From positions 1-64,000 of the forward strand of contig DDTL01000182.1 in NCBI GenBank assembly GCA_002344345.1: a DNA stretch of 64,000 nt. The letters are read 5' to 3'. Each line of letters starts with the position of its first letter. Position 1 is the first letter of the stretch. Source of the stretch: Saprospiraceae bacterium UBA2365 (GTDB lineage: Bacteria; Bacteroidota; Bacteroidia; Chitinophagales; Saprospiraceae). Position numbers and translations under genes: made by a program. The notes beneath the pieces are model-generated. The model was not told the origin of the DNA. It did not search any database and was given only the letters and a program-made list of their open reading frames with translations. Shown here one piece after another: positions 43,988 to 52,636 of this stretch.

Positions 43988-44734
43988 TTATGCGTTATGA
44001 AGTCGTTTGATCCTGTAAGAATTCCAGAAGCTATTCCATTTCATTTTTATCACACCAAAAATAGCTTCTGAAATGATGGACTTATTCATTTTTGAAACAC
44101 CTTCTACCCTGTCAGTAAAAACTATTGGAATTTCCTTTAGCCTGAATCCTAATGATTTGGCAGCGAATTTCATTTCGATTTGAAAAGCATACCCAACAAA
44201 TTTTATTTTATCAAGATCAATGGTTTCCAGTACCTGCCTTTTGTAACAAACGAAACCTGCAGTCGGATCTTTTACATTCATCCAGGTGATAACCCGAACA
44301 TACAGAGATGCTCCGTATGATAAAAATAACCTGTCGGACGGCCAATTTTGAATACCTCCACCTTTCACATATCTTGAACCGACAGAAAGGTCAAAATAAT
44401 TATTATCGCACGCTTTGATCAACCGGATAAGATCTTTAGGCTGATGACTAAAATCTGCGTCCATTTCACATATAAAATCATACCCGTGTTGAATACCAAA
44501 CTTAAATCCGACAATATATGCAGTACCCAAGCCTAATTTTCCCGAACGCTCAATCAAATGAATGTGGTGATCTGTCTCCATCATTTCCCTGATGATCCTT
44601 CCCGTTCCGTCAGGCGATCCATCATCAACAAACAGGATGTCAAGATGCATTGGCAGGGATCTGATCGCAGACGTTATTTTCCTGACATTCTCCTTCTCAT
44701 TGTAGGTAGGTATGATGACTAAAATTCCTCCCAA
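43988..44734 (-). CDS. Polyprenol-phosphate hexose synthase (DPM1-like GT2)
   Basis: A glycosyltransferase family 2 protein of the DPM1/polyprenol-monophosphomannose-synthase subgroup (ILVIIPTYNEKENV, LDILFVDDGSPDGT, ICEMDADFSHQPKDL, DLSVGSRYVKGGG, DPTAGFVCYKR). It lacks the C-terminal membrane anchors of longer forms, apart from a short hydrophobic stretch. It transfers a hexose from NDP-sugar to a polyprenyl phosphate, a donor used by GT39-type membrane enzymes such as the one at 37398-38777. No in-frame ATG precedes the core. The frame opens at TTG 44794, but a TACTTTTG box at 44796-44803 overlaps that point, so TTG 44734 is reported; the start is uncertain. Confidence 0.85.
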   Translation of the reverse strand: MGGILVIIPTYNEKENVRKITSAIRSLPMHLDILFVDDGSPDGTGRIIREMMETDHHIHLIERSGKLGLGTAYIVGFKFGIQHGYDFICEMDADFSHQPKDLIRLIKACDNNYFDLSVGSRYVKGGGIQNWPSDRLFLSYGASLYVRVITWMNVKDPTAGFVCYKRQVLETIDLDKIKFVGYAFQIEMKFAAKSLGFRLKEIPIVFTDRVEGVSKMNKSIISEAIFGVIKMKWNSFWNSYRIKRLHNA

Positions 44735-44795
44735 AACAATATTGATTTTAAATTTATGATAAAGATAATATTCTTTCCTTAATTCGGAAAGCAAA

Positions 44796-44803
44796 CAAAA
44801 GTA
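44796..44803 (-). promoter_or_regulatory. Candidate -7 box (TACTTTTG) for the DPM1-like gene
   Basis: Minus-strand match to TAnnTTTG about 60 bases before TTG 44734. It overlaps the more upstream possible start, arguing that translation begins further down. Confidence 0.4.
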
Positions 44804-45515
44804 TGATTTTCCCTGAAAGAAATAACTCTTTGAAGGAATGCAAACAATAATTTTTCCAAAATCCGATACATTATATGCTTTAAATAACTTAAATGGGAGT
44901 AATTTCTATATTTAGTCAAAAATTAGTTAAGCAATTTTTAAAACCTCGTGTCAAAAGCATAAAAACTTAAAGGTTCAAAATTAACTTAACAAAAAAATTA
45001 TCAATATTAGACTGGTATAAAATAATTACAGGGAAGATCTATTTTAAAAATGCAATTATCAAAAATCAGAAATAAAAACATAGACATTCACTTACTGATA
45101 AATGCTCAATAGATCTGAATTTCACCGATATTGCCAATAGTACATCATCTAAAGCTATTATAGGGAAATTTAGCTTTCTAACCAGTACTGTGGATCGTTT
45201 GTTTTTGGGATGTACCCTATTTGGGTAAGAAAGGATTGATCCACAATACCGGCTGTTAGAAAGTTTCTCAAATTCACTTTGATGTGACAAATTTAACAAT
45301 AAATTACATATTGCAAAAATTTATAATATATTTTTTAAGTTTTCCATGAATAATTCATTTCAAAGTATTCCTAAATCGTAAAACTCACGTGCAAAAACCT
45401 TGTTTCAGATTTAAACTTCTCTGATCTGAACCTTAATTTAAAGAATCGAATCTAATCCAAACTGAATTCTATGTAATTTGTTATATACACTAATGAGGTA
45501 AAAGTTGAAATTGTG
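44804..45515. other. 700-base gene-free region before lepA, with a 12-base inverted repeat
   Basis: AT-rich, with no convincing gene; a 77-codon minus-strand frame at 45066-45299 shows no family features. At 45185-45249 GTACTGTGGATC and its near-complement GATCCACAATAC (11 of 12 pairs) enclose 41 bases that themselves contain ACCC...GGGT pairs, a possible structured RNA or element remnant. Confidence 0.5.
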
Positions 45516-45523
45516 TATATTTG
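45516..45523 (+). promoter_or_regulatory. lepA: Candidate -7 box (TATATTTG) for lepA
   Basis: Exact TAnnTTTG match, eight bases before ATG 45532. It lies inside the longer reading frame that begins at 45505 and so argues for the shorter start. A clear -33 TTTG is not visible. Confidence 0.45.
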
Positions 45524-45531
45524 CGGCCAAT

Positions 45532-47328
45532 ATGGAAAACATAAGAAATTTTTGTGTTATTGCGCATATAGATCATGGCAAAAGTACTTTGTCAGACCGG
45601 TTGCTTGATTTGACCCAATCCATTAATGAAAGGGATAAGAAAGAACAGGTTATGGACAGCATGGATCTGGAAAGAGAACGCGGAATAACCATTAAAAGTC
45701 ATGCTATTCAGATGTATTATGACCGTCCTTCAGACGGTAAACGATACATTTTAAATATGATCGATACACCTGGTCATGTGGATTTCTCATACGAGGTTTC
45801 CAGATCGATTGCTGCCTGCGAAGGAGCCCTTTTATTGGTTGATGCTACACAAGGTATTCAGGCTCAAACGATTTCCAATCTTTATCTCGCCATAGACCAC
45901 AATTTGGAGATCATACCTGTGTTGAATAAAATTGATATGGATGCAGCAAATATTGATGAGGTAGCTGATCAAATCATCGATCTTATCGGCTGTAAGCCTT
46001 CGGATATCATTAAAGCAAGTGGAAAAACCGGCGAAGGCGTTCCGCAAATACTTGAGCATATTGTTGAAAGAATTCCGGCGCCAAAAGGTCATTCGCATGC
46101 CCCGCTTCAGGCATTGATTTTTGACTCGGTTTTCAACTCATTCAGAGGTGTAATCGCATATTTCAGGGTCTTTAACGGTGAGGTCAAAAAAAATGACCTG
46201 GTAAGATTTGTAAATACCGGGAAGGAATATAACGCTGATGAGGTAGGTATATTACAATTGCATCAAATACCAAAAAATGTAATATCTGCCGGTGATGTCG
46301 GATATATCATTACCGGCATCAAGGACTCCAAAGAAATTAAAGTGGGTGACACCATAACCCATGTGGTTAATCCATGCCAACAAGCTATTAAAGGTTTTGA
46401 AGAAGTAAAACCTATGGTATTTGCCGGGATTTTCCCAATGGACAATGAGGATTTCGAAGATTTACGAGATTCTTTGGAAAAATTGCAGTTGAACGATGCT
46501 TCACTGGTATTTGAGCCAGAATCATCCAATGCCCTCGGTTTTGGCTTCAGGTGCGGTTTCCTGGGCATGCTCCATCTTGAGATAGTTCAGGAACGTCTAT
46601 CCAGAGAATTCGATCAGGATGTGATCACAACGGTTCCCAACGTTTCTTATTTTGCATATACTACTGCCGGTCAAAAACTTACGATCCATACACCCAATGA
46701 TTTACCTGAAGCCAACTATCTGGAGAAAGTGGAAGAACCCTATATTTTGGCACAGATCATTACTAAGCCGGATTATATCGGAGCTATCATGAACCTTTGC
46801 CTTGAAAAAAGGGGGATTCTGGTTAGCCAGGACTATTTGACTGAAACCCGGGTCGAAATGAGTTACCATTTGCCTTTGGCAGAAATTGTATTTGATTTCT
46901 ATGATAAGTTGAAATCAATTTCAAGAGGATATGCCTCTTTTGACTATTCACCACTTGATTACCGCGAATCTGACCTGATCAAGATGGACATTTTGCTCAA
47001 TGGGGAAAGAGTGGATGCTTTCTCATCTCTGATCCATAGAAATAAAGCTCAGTCATTCGGCAGGAGAATGTGTGCCAAACTTAAAGATTTATTGCCCAGG
47101 CAACAATTTGTCATTGCAATTCAGGCTTCAATCGGTCAAAAGATCATTGCAAGAGAAACAATCTCAGCTTTGAGAAAGGATGTTACGGCAAAATGCTATG
47201 GAGGTGATATCACGAGAAAAAGAAAACTTTTGGAAAAACAAAAGAAAGGTAAAAAGAAAATGAGGCAATTCGGTAGCGTTCAGGTTCCACAAAGTGCATT
47301 CATCCAGGTACTTAAATTAGATGATTAA
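45532..47328 (+). CDS. lepA: Elongation factor 4 (LepA), ribosome back-translocating GTPase
   Basis: A 598-residue translational GTPase of standard LepA length. It has the G1 [16 protein letters not shown]2 [15 protein letters not shown]3 [16 protein letters not shown]4 NKIDMDAA and the LepA-specific C-terminal domain ending [26 protein letters not shown]. It acts on stalled or mistranslocated ribosomes. The PHP-phosphatase gene follows 12 bases later and is probably in the same transcript. Confidence 0.97.
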   Translation: MENIRNFCVIAHIDHGKSTLSDRLLDLTQSINERDKKEQVMDSMDLERERGITIKSHAIQMYYDRPSDGKRYILNMIDTPGHVDFSYEVSRSIAACEGALLLVDATQGIQAQTISNLYLAIDHNLEIIPVLNKIDMDAANIDEVADQIIDLIGCKPSDIIKASGKTGEGVPQILEHIVERIPAPKGHSHAPLQALIFDSVFNSFRGVIAYFRVFNGEVKKNDLVRFVNTGKEYNADEVGILQLHQIPKNVISAGDVGYIITGIKDSKEIKVGDTITHVVNPCQQAIKGFEEVKPMVFAGIFPMDNEDFEDLRDSLEKLQLNDASLVFEPESSNALGFGFRCGFLGMLHLEIVQERLSREFDQDVITTVPNVSYFAYTTAGQKLTIHTPNDLPEANYLEKVEEPYILAQIITKPDYIGAIMNLCLEKRGILVSQDYLTETRVEMSYHLPLAEIVFDFYDKLKSISRGYASFDYSPLDYRESDLIKMDILLNGERVDAFSSLIHRNKAQSFGRRMCAKLKDLLPRQQFVIAIQASIGQKIIARETISALRKDVTAKCYGGDITRKRKLLEKQKKGKKKMRQFGSVQVPQSAFIQVLKLDD

Positions 47329-47340
47329 ACTTAAATAATC

Positions 47341-48069
47341 TTGATCTTCTCGCGAAAAATACCTTTATATGAATTCTTTCCAAAAGAATTCGTTGACATT
47401 CATTCGCACCTTTTACCCGGTATCGACGATGGAGCAAAGTCAATGGAAGAAAGTCTGGATTTAATTCAGGGTCTCATTCAAATGGGCTTCACCCGACTGA
47501 TTACCACTCCTCATATATATGGTTCTGTATGGCCGAACACTCCCGAAATTATTAGATCTAAAGCAATCTTGCTACAGGAAGAGATTCAATCCAGGAAATT
47601 ACCCGTGAGTTTAAGTTTTGCTGCAGAGTATATGCTGGATGAAAAATTCATGCAATATTTAGATACATCCAGTTTACTGACAATTAAAAATAAATATGTA
47701 CTTATTGAGTTTCCTAATTTTCAAGCACCTCTTCAATTACATGAAATCCTTTTCAGGTTGAACTCAATGGGCTATGAACCCATATTGGCTCACCCTGAAA
47801 GGTATACCTATTTCGAAAATGTGATAAACAATATTGAGGAATTGAAAGAAATCGGCTGCCTTTTCCAACTCAATTTGCTTTCACTTGCAAAGCATTATGG
47901 AACCAATGTTTATGAAACTGCTATCAAATTACTTAAAGCAGGCGTAATCGACTTTGTCGGCACTGATGTACACCGTAAATACCATTTGGATACATTAAAA
48001 AAAATCACTTCCAAAAAACATCTAAAGTTACTGGAAACACCCTTTAAAAACAACTTTAATCTATGGTAA
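47341..48069 (+). CDS. CpsB/YwqE-like PHP-domain protein-tyrosine phosphatase
   Basis: A 242-residue PHP-fold protein with the metal-binding motifs DIHSHLLPGIDDGAKS, TTPHIYG, AAEYMLDE, LAHPERY and GTDVHRKYH. This family dephosphorylates BY-type tyrosine kinases that control exopolysaccharide export. It begins with TTG at 47341; a TAA at 47332-47334 closes the frame upstream and no ATG occurs before conserved sequence. It is coupled to lepA rather than to the polysaccharide locus 26 kb away, and no Wzc-like kinase is present in this window. Confidence 0.88.
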   Translation: MIFSRKIPLYEFFPKEFVDIHSHLLPGIDDGAKSMEESLDLIQGLIQMGFTRLITTPHIYGSVWPNTPEIIRSKAILLQEEIQSRKLPVSLSFAAEYMLDEKFMQYLDTSSLLTIKNKYVLIEFPNFQAPLQLHEILFRLNSMGYEPILAHPERYTYFENVINNIEELKEIGCLFQLNLLSLAKHYGTNVYETAIKLLKAGVIDFVGTDVHRKYHLDTLKKITSKKHLKLLETPFKNNFNLW

Positions 48070-48253
48070 ATATTTTTAAACAATTGCAATAAACTCAAAT
48101 ATCTGCCGAATTCAGTTGCTTTCCCTGCCTATCACCAGTACAAAATATAGAAGAATGTTAAAAATATTTTAAAGTTGCCCATATTAAAACTTTTGGCCTG
48201 AATTATTTGTATTTTGTTTGTTCAAATTTTGAAAAGAATAGTGAATCAGACTT

Positions 48254-48841
48254 ATGGAGATGTTTTTCAGAGTTTTGCATAATCAACGGTTGATTTTAGT
48301 GACTTTTAATCTGGTATTTTTCCAGATTGTAGTTTTTGGTCAAAACAAGATCAACTGGATCAGTTTCGAAGAAGCAATGGAATTGCATGACCAATCACCT
48401 AAAAAAATGCTGATCGACTTATATACTGATTGGTGTGGTTGGTGCAAACAAATGGATAACACTACATTCAATAATCCGGTCATCATCGAATACATCAATG
48501 ACAATTACATTCCTGTGAAATTCAATGCCGAACAAAAAGAAATGATTGAGTTTAAAGGGAAAACTTATGAATTTGTAAAACAAGGTAAAAGAGGTTACCA
48601 CGAACTGGCCCTGACGCTGACAAGTGGACAGCTATCCTACCCTACTTATATTTTTCTTACTGAAAATCTGGAAGTTATACAACCATTACCCGGGTACCAT
48701 GATGAAATTCAATTTGAAATGATCATTAATTACTTTGGGGGTGATTTTTATAAAAATACTCCCTGGAATAAATTTAAAGACGATTTCAAACCAAAAACCC
48801 GTGCTAAATTGAATCATAAAACGGGTTTTCGCCCGCACTAA
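48254..48841 (+). CDS. Secreted thioredoxin-fold protein (CGWC active site)
   Basis: A 195-residue protein with an N-terminal hydrophobic signal (LVTFNLVFFQIVVFGQ) and a thioredoxin-like domain with DLYTDWCGWCKQMDNTTF, followed by the cis-Pro segment LSYPTYIFLTEN. It is likely a periplasmic disulphide oxidoreductase or related DUF255-like protein; partner unknown. ATG 48254 and ATG 48260 are both possible. Single-gene unit. Confidence 0.85.
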   Translation: MEMFFRVLHNQRLILVTFNLVFFQIVVFGQNKINWISFEEAMELHDQSPKKMLIDLYTDWCGWCKQMDNTTFNNPVIIEYINDNYIPVKFNAEQKEMIEFKGKTYEFVKQGKRGYHELALTLTSGQLSYPTYIFLTENLEVIQPLPGYHDEIQFEMIINYFGGDFYKNTPWNKFKDDFKPKTRAKLNHKTGFRPH

Positions 48842-49088
48842 ATACGTCCACAATTTTTTGAGCTCTGAGAAATCTTCTACATAACGTTATTCTTTGCTAT
48901 GTCCAATTATTTTAGAGCTTTATAGTTTCTTCTAATTCACATGGAATCAGCCCGATGTCTTTTCGATTTTATTTAAGGCAAAAATTTCTATCTGTTTTAT
49001 TTACTTACCTACACTACTAAGATCAAAAATAGCAAATGACCAACCTTAACATACTAAAAACAATTGATTTATATTAACATAGAACATG

Positions 49089-49119
49089 AAAGGCTGCAGG
49101 AAACAACCTGCAGCCTTTT
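49089..49119. terminator. Terminator between thioredoxin-fold and gliding-type genes
   Basis: A perfect 12-bp hairpin (AAAGGCTGCAGG, loop AAACAA, CCTGCAGCCTTT) with A/T runs on both sides. It can terminate the minus-strand T9SS operon that ends at 49151 and the plus-strand gene ending at 48841. Confidence 0.85.
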
Positions 49120-49150
49120 ATATATCAAAAGAGATAATTTTAAATGCTCT

Positions 49151-52100
49151 TTATCTGATGATGGTTACATTCCCTGCTTTTTCAAATATTTTCTGATTTT
49201 GGCATACCACCTTAACTACATATACAAATGCATCCGGACCAAGATAGGCTCCTTTGTGTGTTCCATCCCAATTCACTTGTGTATCTCCTTTTTCCTGGAA
49301 TAATTGTTTCCCCCATCTGTCATAAATTATAATTTCAACAGTTTCAAGGTATTTACCCCTGGGTCTGAAAACATCATTTACATTATTATTATCGTGAGGT
49401 GAAAATGCATTTGGAATAAAAATATCTGTTTCATCACAGGCAGGATCCAAGACAAGGATTTCAATACAATCCTCTGCAGTACATCCATCCTCATCCGTTA
49501 TTGTAACACAATAAGTGGTGGTTGTGACAGGAGAAACAGTAATGGTTTCGGTAGTTTGGCCCGTTGACCATAAAATTTTAGCATTGGCATCAAAATTCCC
49601 GTCCACGGTTAGAGTCGTAGACTTTGTCACTACGATAGTAGTAGTATCTGCTGACACCTCGGCTGTTACATGATTGACCAATACTGAAATGATCACCGGG
49701 TCTGAAACACAGCCAAATTCAGGATTGGTCACAACAACAACAAAATCATCAGAATTTTCCAAAATAACAATAATAGAATCTCTATCCAATGCTGAAATAA
49801 TATTTGGACTAGACTCCCATAAATATTCCAGCTGATCAGAATTATTATTATATACCTTTAATGTGATGGTATCTCCAAAGCAAAGTACTCCTGGATTATC
49901 CTTGGACAGGTCAAATGAATATTCATCCAAAAACATATCTAATTCTGCCACACATCCAAAGGTATCGATAGCTATAATATGCAAAAGCTCGTCGCCATCT
50001 GGAGCAAAATCCACCATGATTCCTGTGCCAACCAATTCATTTTGTTCATTATACCATTTAACATCCATGGTAAAATTAGATGGATTGACATCGAGCATCA
50101 CGGATTCTTCTCCTTTGCAAAATACAACGGTATCTTTTCCTTCGAGTGCGAAAATCTCAGGAACGAAAATATCTTTTGTAAGACTAAATTCAGCTCCGCA
50201 AATTTCAAAAACTGCGCTCACAGTAACAGTAAAAGTTCCTGTGCCTGGATAAGTATGACATGGATTGACTAAAGAAGAAGTATTATCAGGAGATTGTGGG
50301 TCACCAAAGTTCCATTGGAAGCTGGTTCCTTCACCATTAAAAGCTGTAAAGCAATAGGTATATGTATTACACTCCAAAGTTTCGTCCAACACCAATACCG
50401 GCCCGGGGATAACTCTCACCAAAATGCTGTCTTCAGACTCACAGCCATATTGGTTCACAACAGAAAAATACATATAAAATTCTTGTGGTGAATCAGCTGA
50501 TACCAAAACCGTAAACCCGTTATTCTGAACCGTGATGTTTGGGTTTACTTCCCAGGTAAAGGTTAAATCCTGATCCGGACGCAAATTGGTCAGTATAATC
50601 TCTTTTTCAAGGCTTGCACAAAATGTAACTTCTTTTTCAAAATCCAGTTCAATTTCATTACGTTTAACCAATATGCTGGTGTCATTCAAAGCACAACCGG
50701 TTCCTTCTTTTATCCGAACAAAGAATTCCTGTTCATTCCCAGCGAAAGGCAATGTAACAATTTTACCTGTGGTCAATATTGGATTAAAATCAGGGTTCAA
50801 AGACCATTCATATTCAACTTCAGGATCATTCGTTCCTCCTGCTGTTAAAGTAACCTCAGGATCACAGATATACTCAGGCCCTTCAATTTCGAGTGTAAAC
50901 CAGTCTTTTACCACAACCGAAACAGTCCCTTCCACTGAACAAATGCCATCAGTCACCGTTACTGAGTAAATAATGTCATGATCGATCAGACATTTAGGAT
51001 TGGATCTATCATCACCATTTTCAAAAATCAATCCTTCAGCTGGAGACCAGATGTATGTCCAGACTGGATTTGGGTTGGCAACCAATTGATTGATCGTTTC
51101 TCCCGCACAAATGACAAATGGATTGGCGATAAATTGAATATCGACAAAATTTACATCGACAGGCCTTTGAATTTCTTCAACACATCCTTCAACTGTAGTC
51201 ACTTCGAGAGTAACCTCTATTACACCTTGTTTTGGAATCGTCAGATAAAAATCTTTATCATTACTATTTCTGATATCCGAATCAGAAATTTTCACTGTCC
51301 ATTTTCTTCCGCTAATCGTATAAACTGTATTGAGAGATTCGCTGACATCTTTTAAAACAACCTGTAAGGAAGCATCTTCACAGCTGATCAATTCAAATTC
51401 AAAATCTACCAACAAAGGGTCAGCGATTACAAGTATATCCTTAAAAATCTCATCATAGCACTGATCTGCTGTTCTGGTAGCTTTCAAACCAACTGTAAAA
51501 ACTTCTTTACCTGTAAAATCCGGAGTATTTGGATATGTGTAAACAGGATTTACATCTGATGAAGTCTCTCCGGGAGCAATGCTCGGGTAATTGAACCTCC
51601 AGAAAAACTGATCTGCATCCTGAGAAGTATTTTGAAAATTGACCGTAAAATCATCCGTACCGCAAAGTACCGTTGGCGCTTCAAAATCTGCCACAGGAGG
51701 TGTTCCGCATGAACGGACATTTAACTGAAAATCTCTTTTCACTACTGAAAGTAACTGACCGTTCCTGTATTCTTCAACCATTATTCCAACAGCAAATTGT
51801 CCGGGGTGATCAGGAATACCACTTATAAAACCATTTGTCGGATTGATCTGTAAAGGAACTGCACTTCCTAAAAGATTGTCCAACTGATAACCAGGCGCCC
51901 ATTCCAAAGGCTCATAGGGCAGTGTAAATTTGCTGAACCTGTCTGGTCGTGGTTCGGCAATCGTAGCTCCTGAATAAGGTGTATTGAGTTTATAAACCAA
52001 CTGATCACCATCTATGTCAGTTGCCAGCTGATTCACATTGAGCTGTCTGTTTGTACATACATAAATATCTGGCCACTGATTGAAAACCGGGCTCGAATTG

Positions 52101-52612
52101 CAAGCATTGAACGCTTCTTCTGTCAGCGCAATGGAAATGGTACTGCCGGTTTGCAACGGATCTTTAACATTGAGCAATGATGCATTTCTACAGCATCTTT
52201 GGTAGGAAAAAATATAACCTCCCGTGCGGGGAAGCAATGTAATCGTATCCCTGAATACCGTTTGGTGAACGCAAACTTCTGCTCCGCTAATATTGCAAAA
52301 AGAAGTGAGATCAGTATTCAGAGTGTCTGTTTCTTCATGTACATATGGCATAAACATATACCCCGCAGTTCCTAAACTGACAGGATTAAAATTATGGTCA
52401 TAGATAGCAACGATCGCGTAATTATCAAATTCTGCATCGCCAGCCCCTAATTCACAGTCTCTTGTAAATGTAAGGGTAAATTCATATTTCCCACCACCTA
52501 AACATCGATAGGTCATGTCTCCACCTACAATATGAGTTGCCTCCAACTTTGATGTTCCCAGAAACAGAAAAGCTGTAAATATGATGAATAAAATATTGAT
52601 TGACCGAGTCAT
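49151..52612 (-). CDS. Large secreted surface protein with T9SS type B (gliding-motility) C-terminal domain
   Basis: A 1153-residue protein with a signal peptide. Its N-terminal domain is typical of such proteins (ATHIVGGDMTYRCLGGG... YEFTLTFTRDCELG). A long beta-rich middle has several PKD/Ig-like units (for example FQWNFGDPQSPDNTSS, YTYPNTPDF) and a C-terminal CHU_C/type B sorting domain (FIPNAFSPHDNNNVNDVFRP...YDRWGKQLFQEKGD...YVYVVKVVCQNQKIFEKAGNVTIIR region). Type B cargo is typically handled by a PorP/SprF partner, which is encoded at the head of this operon. The probable role is adhesion or gliding at the cell surface. Confidence 0.93.
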   Translation of the reverse strand: MTRSINILFIIFTAFLFLGTSKLEATHIVGGDMTYRCLGGGKYEFTLTFTRDCELGAGDAEFDNYAIVAIYDHNFNPVSLGTAGYMFMPYVHEETDTLNTDLTSFCNISGAEVCVHQTVFRDTITLLPRTGGYIFSYQRCCRNASLLNVKDPLQTGSTISIALTEEAFNACNSSPVFNQWPDIYVCTNRQLNVNQLATDIDGDQLVYKLNTPYSGATIAEPRPDRFSKFTLPYEPLEWAPGYQLDNLLGSAVPLQINPTNGFISGIPDHPGQFAVGIMVEEYRNGQLLSVVKRDFQLNVRSCGTPPVADFEAPTVLCGTDDFTVNFQNTSQDADQFFWRFNYPSIAPGETSSDVNPVYTYPNTPDFTGKEVFTVGLKATRTADQCYDEIFKDILVIADPLLVDFEFELISCEDASLQVVLKDVSESLNTVYTISGRKWTVKISDSDIRNSNDKDFYLTIPKQGVIEVTLEVTTVEGCVEEIQRPVDVNFVDIQFIANPFVICAGETINQLVANPNPVWTYIWSPAEGLIFENGDDRSNPKCLIDHDIIYSVTVTDGICSVEGTVSVVVKDWFTLEIEGPEYICDPEVTLTAGGTNDPEVEYEWSLNPDFNPILTTGKIVTLPFAGNEQEFFVRIKEGTGCALNDTSILVKRNEIELDFEKEVTFCASLEKEIILTNLRPDQDLTFTWEVNPNITVQNNGFTVLVSADSPQEFYMYFSVVNQYGCESEDSILVRVIPGPVLVLDETLECNTYTYCFTAFNGEGTSFQWNFGDPQSPDNTSSLVNPCHTYPGTGTFTVTVSAVFEICGAEFSLTKDIFVPEIFALEGKDTVVFCKGEESVMLDVNPSNFTMDVKWYNEQNELVGTGIMVDFAPDGDELLHIIAIDTFGCVAELDMFLDEYSFDLSKDNPGVLCFGDTITLKVYNNNSDQLEYLWESSPNIISALDRDSIIVILENSDDFVVVVTNPEFGCVSDPVIISVLVNHVTAEVSADTTTIVVTKSTTLTVDGNFDANAKILWSTGQTTETITVSPVTTTTYCVTITDEDGCTAEDCIEILVLDPACDETDIFIPNAFSPHDNNNVNDVFRPRGKYLETVEIIIYDRWGKQLFQEKGDTQVNWDGTHKGAYLGPDAFVYVVKVVCQNQKIFEKAGNVTIIR

Positions 52613-52636
52613 ATACTTATGGTTTAATATTTAAAA

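Noticed and set aside
43988..44794. TTG 44794 as the start of the DPM1-like gene
   Set aside because: A TACTTTTG -7 box overlaps it, and the extra residues (LSELRKEYYLYHKFK) are unlike the family; a later start is more likely, although not proven.
45066..45299. 77-codon minus-strand frame upstream of lepA
   Set aside because: No family features, no ribosome-binding context, and it spans the inverted repeat at 45185-45249; probably chance.
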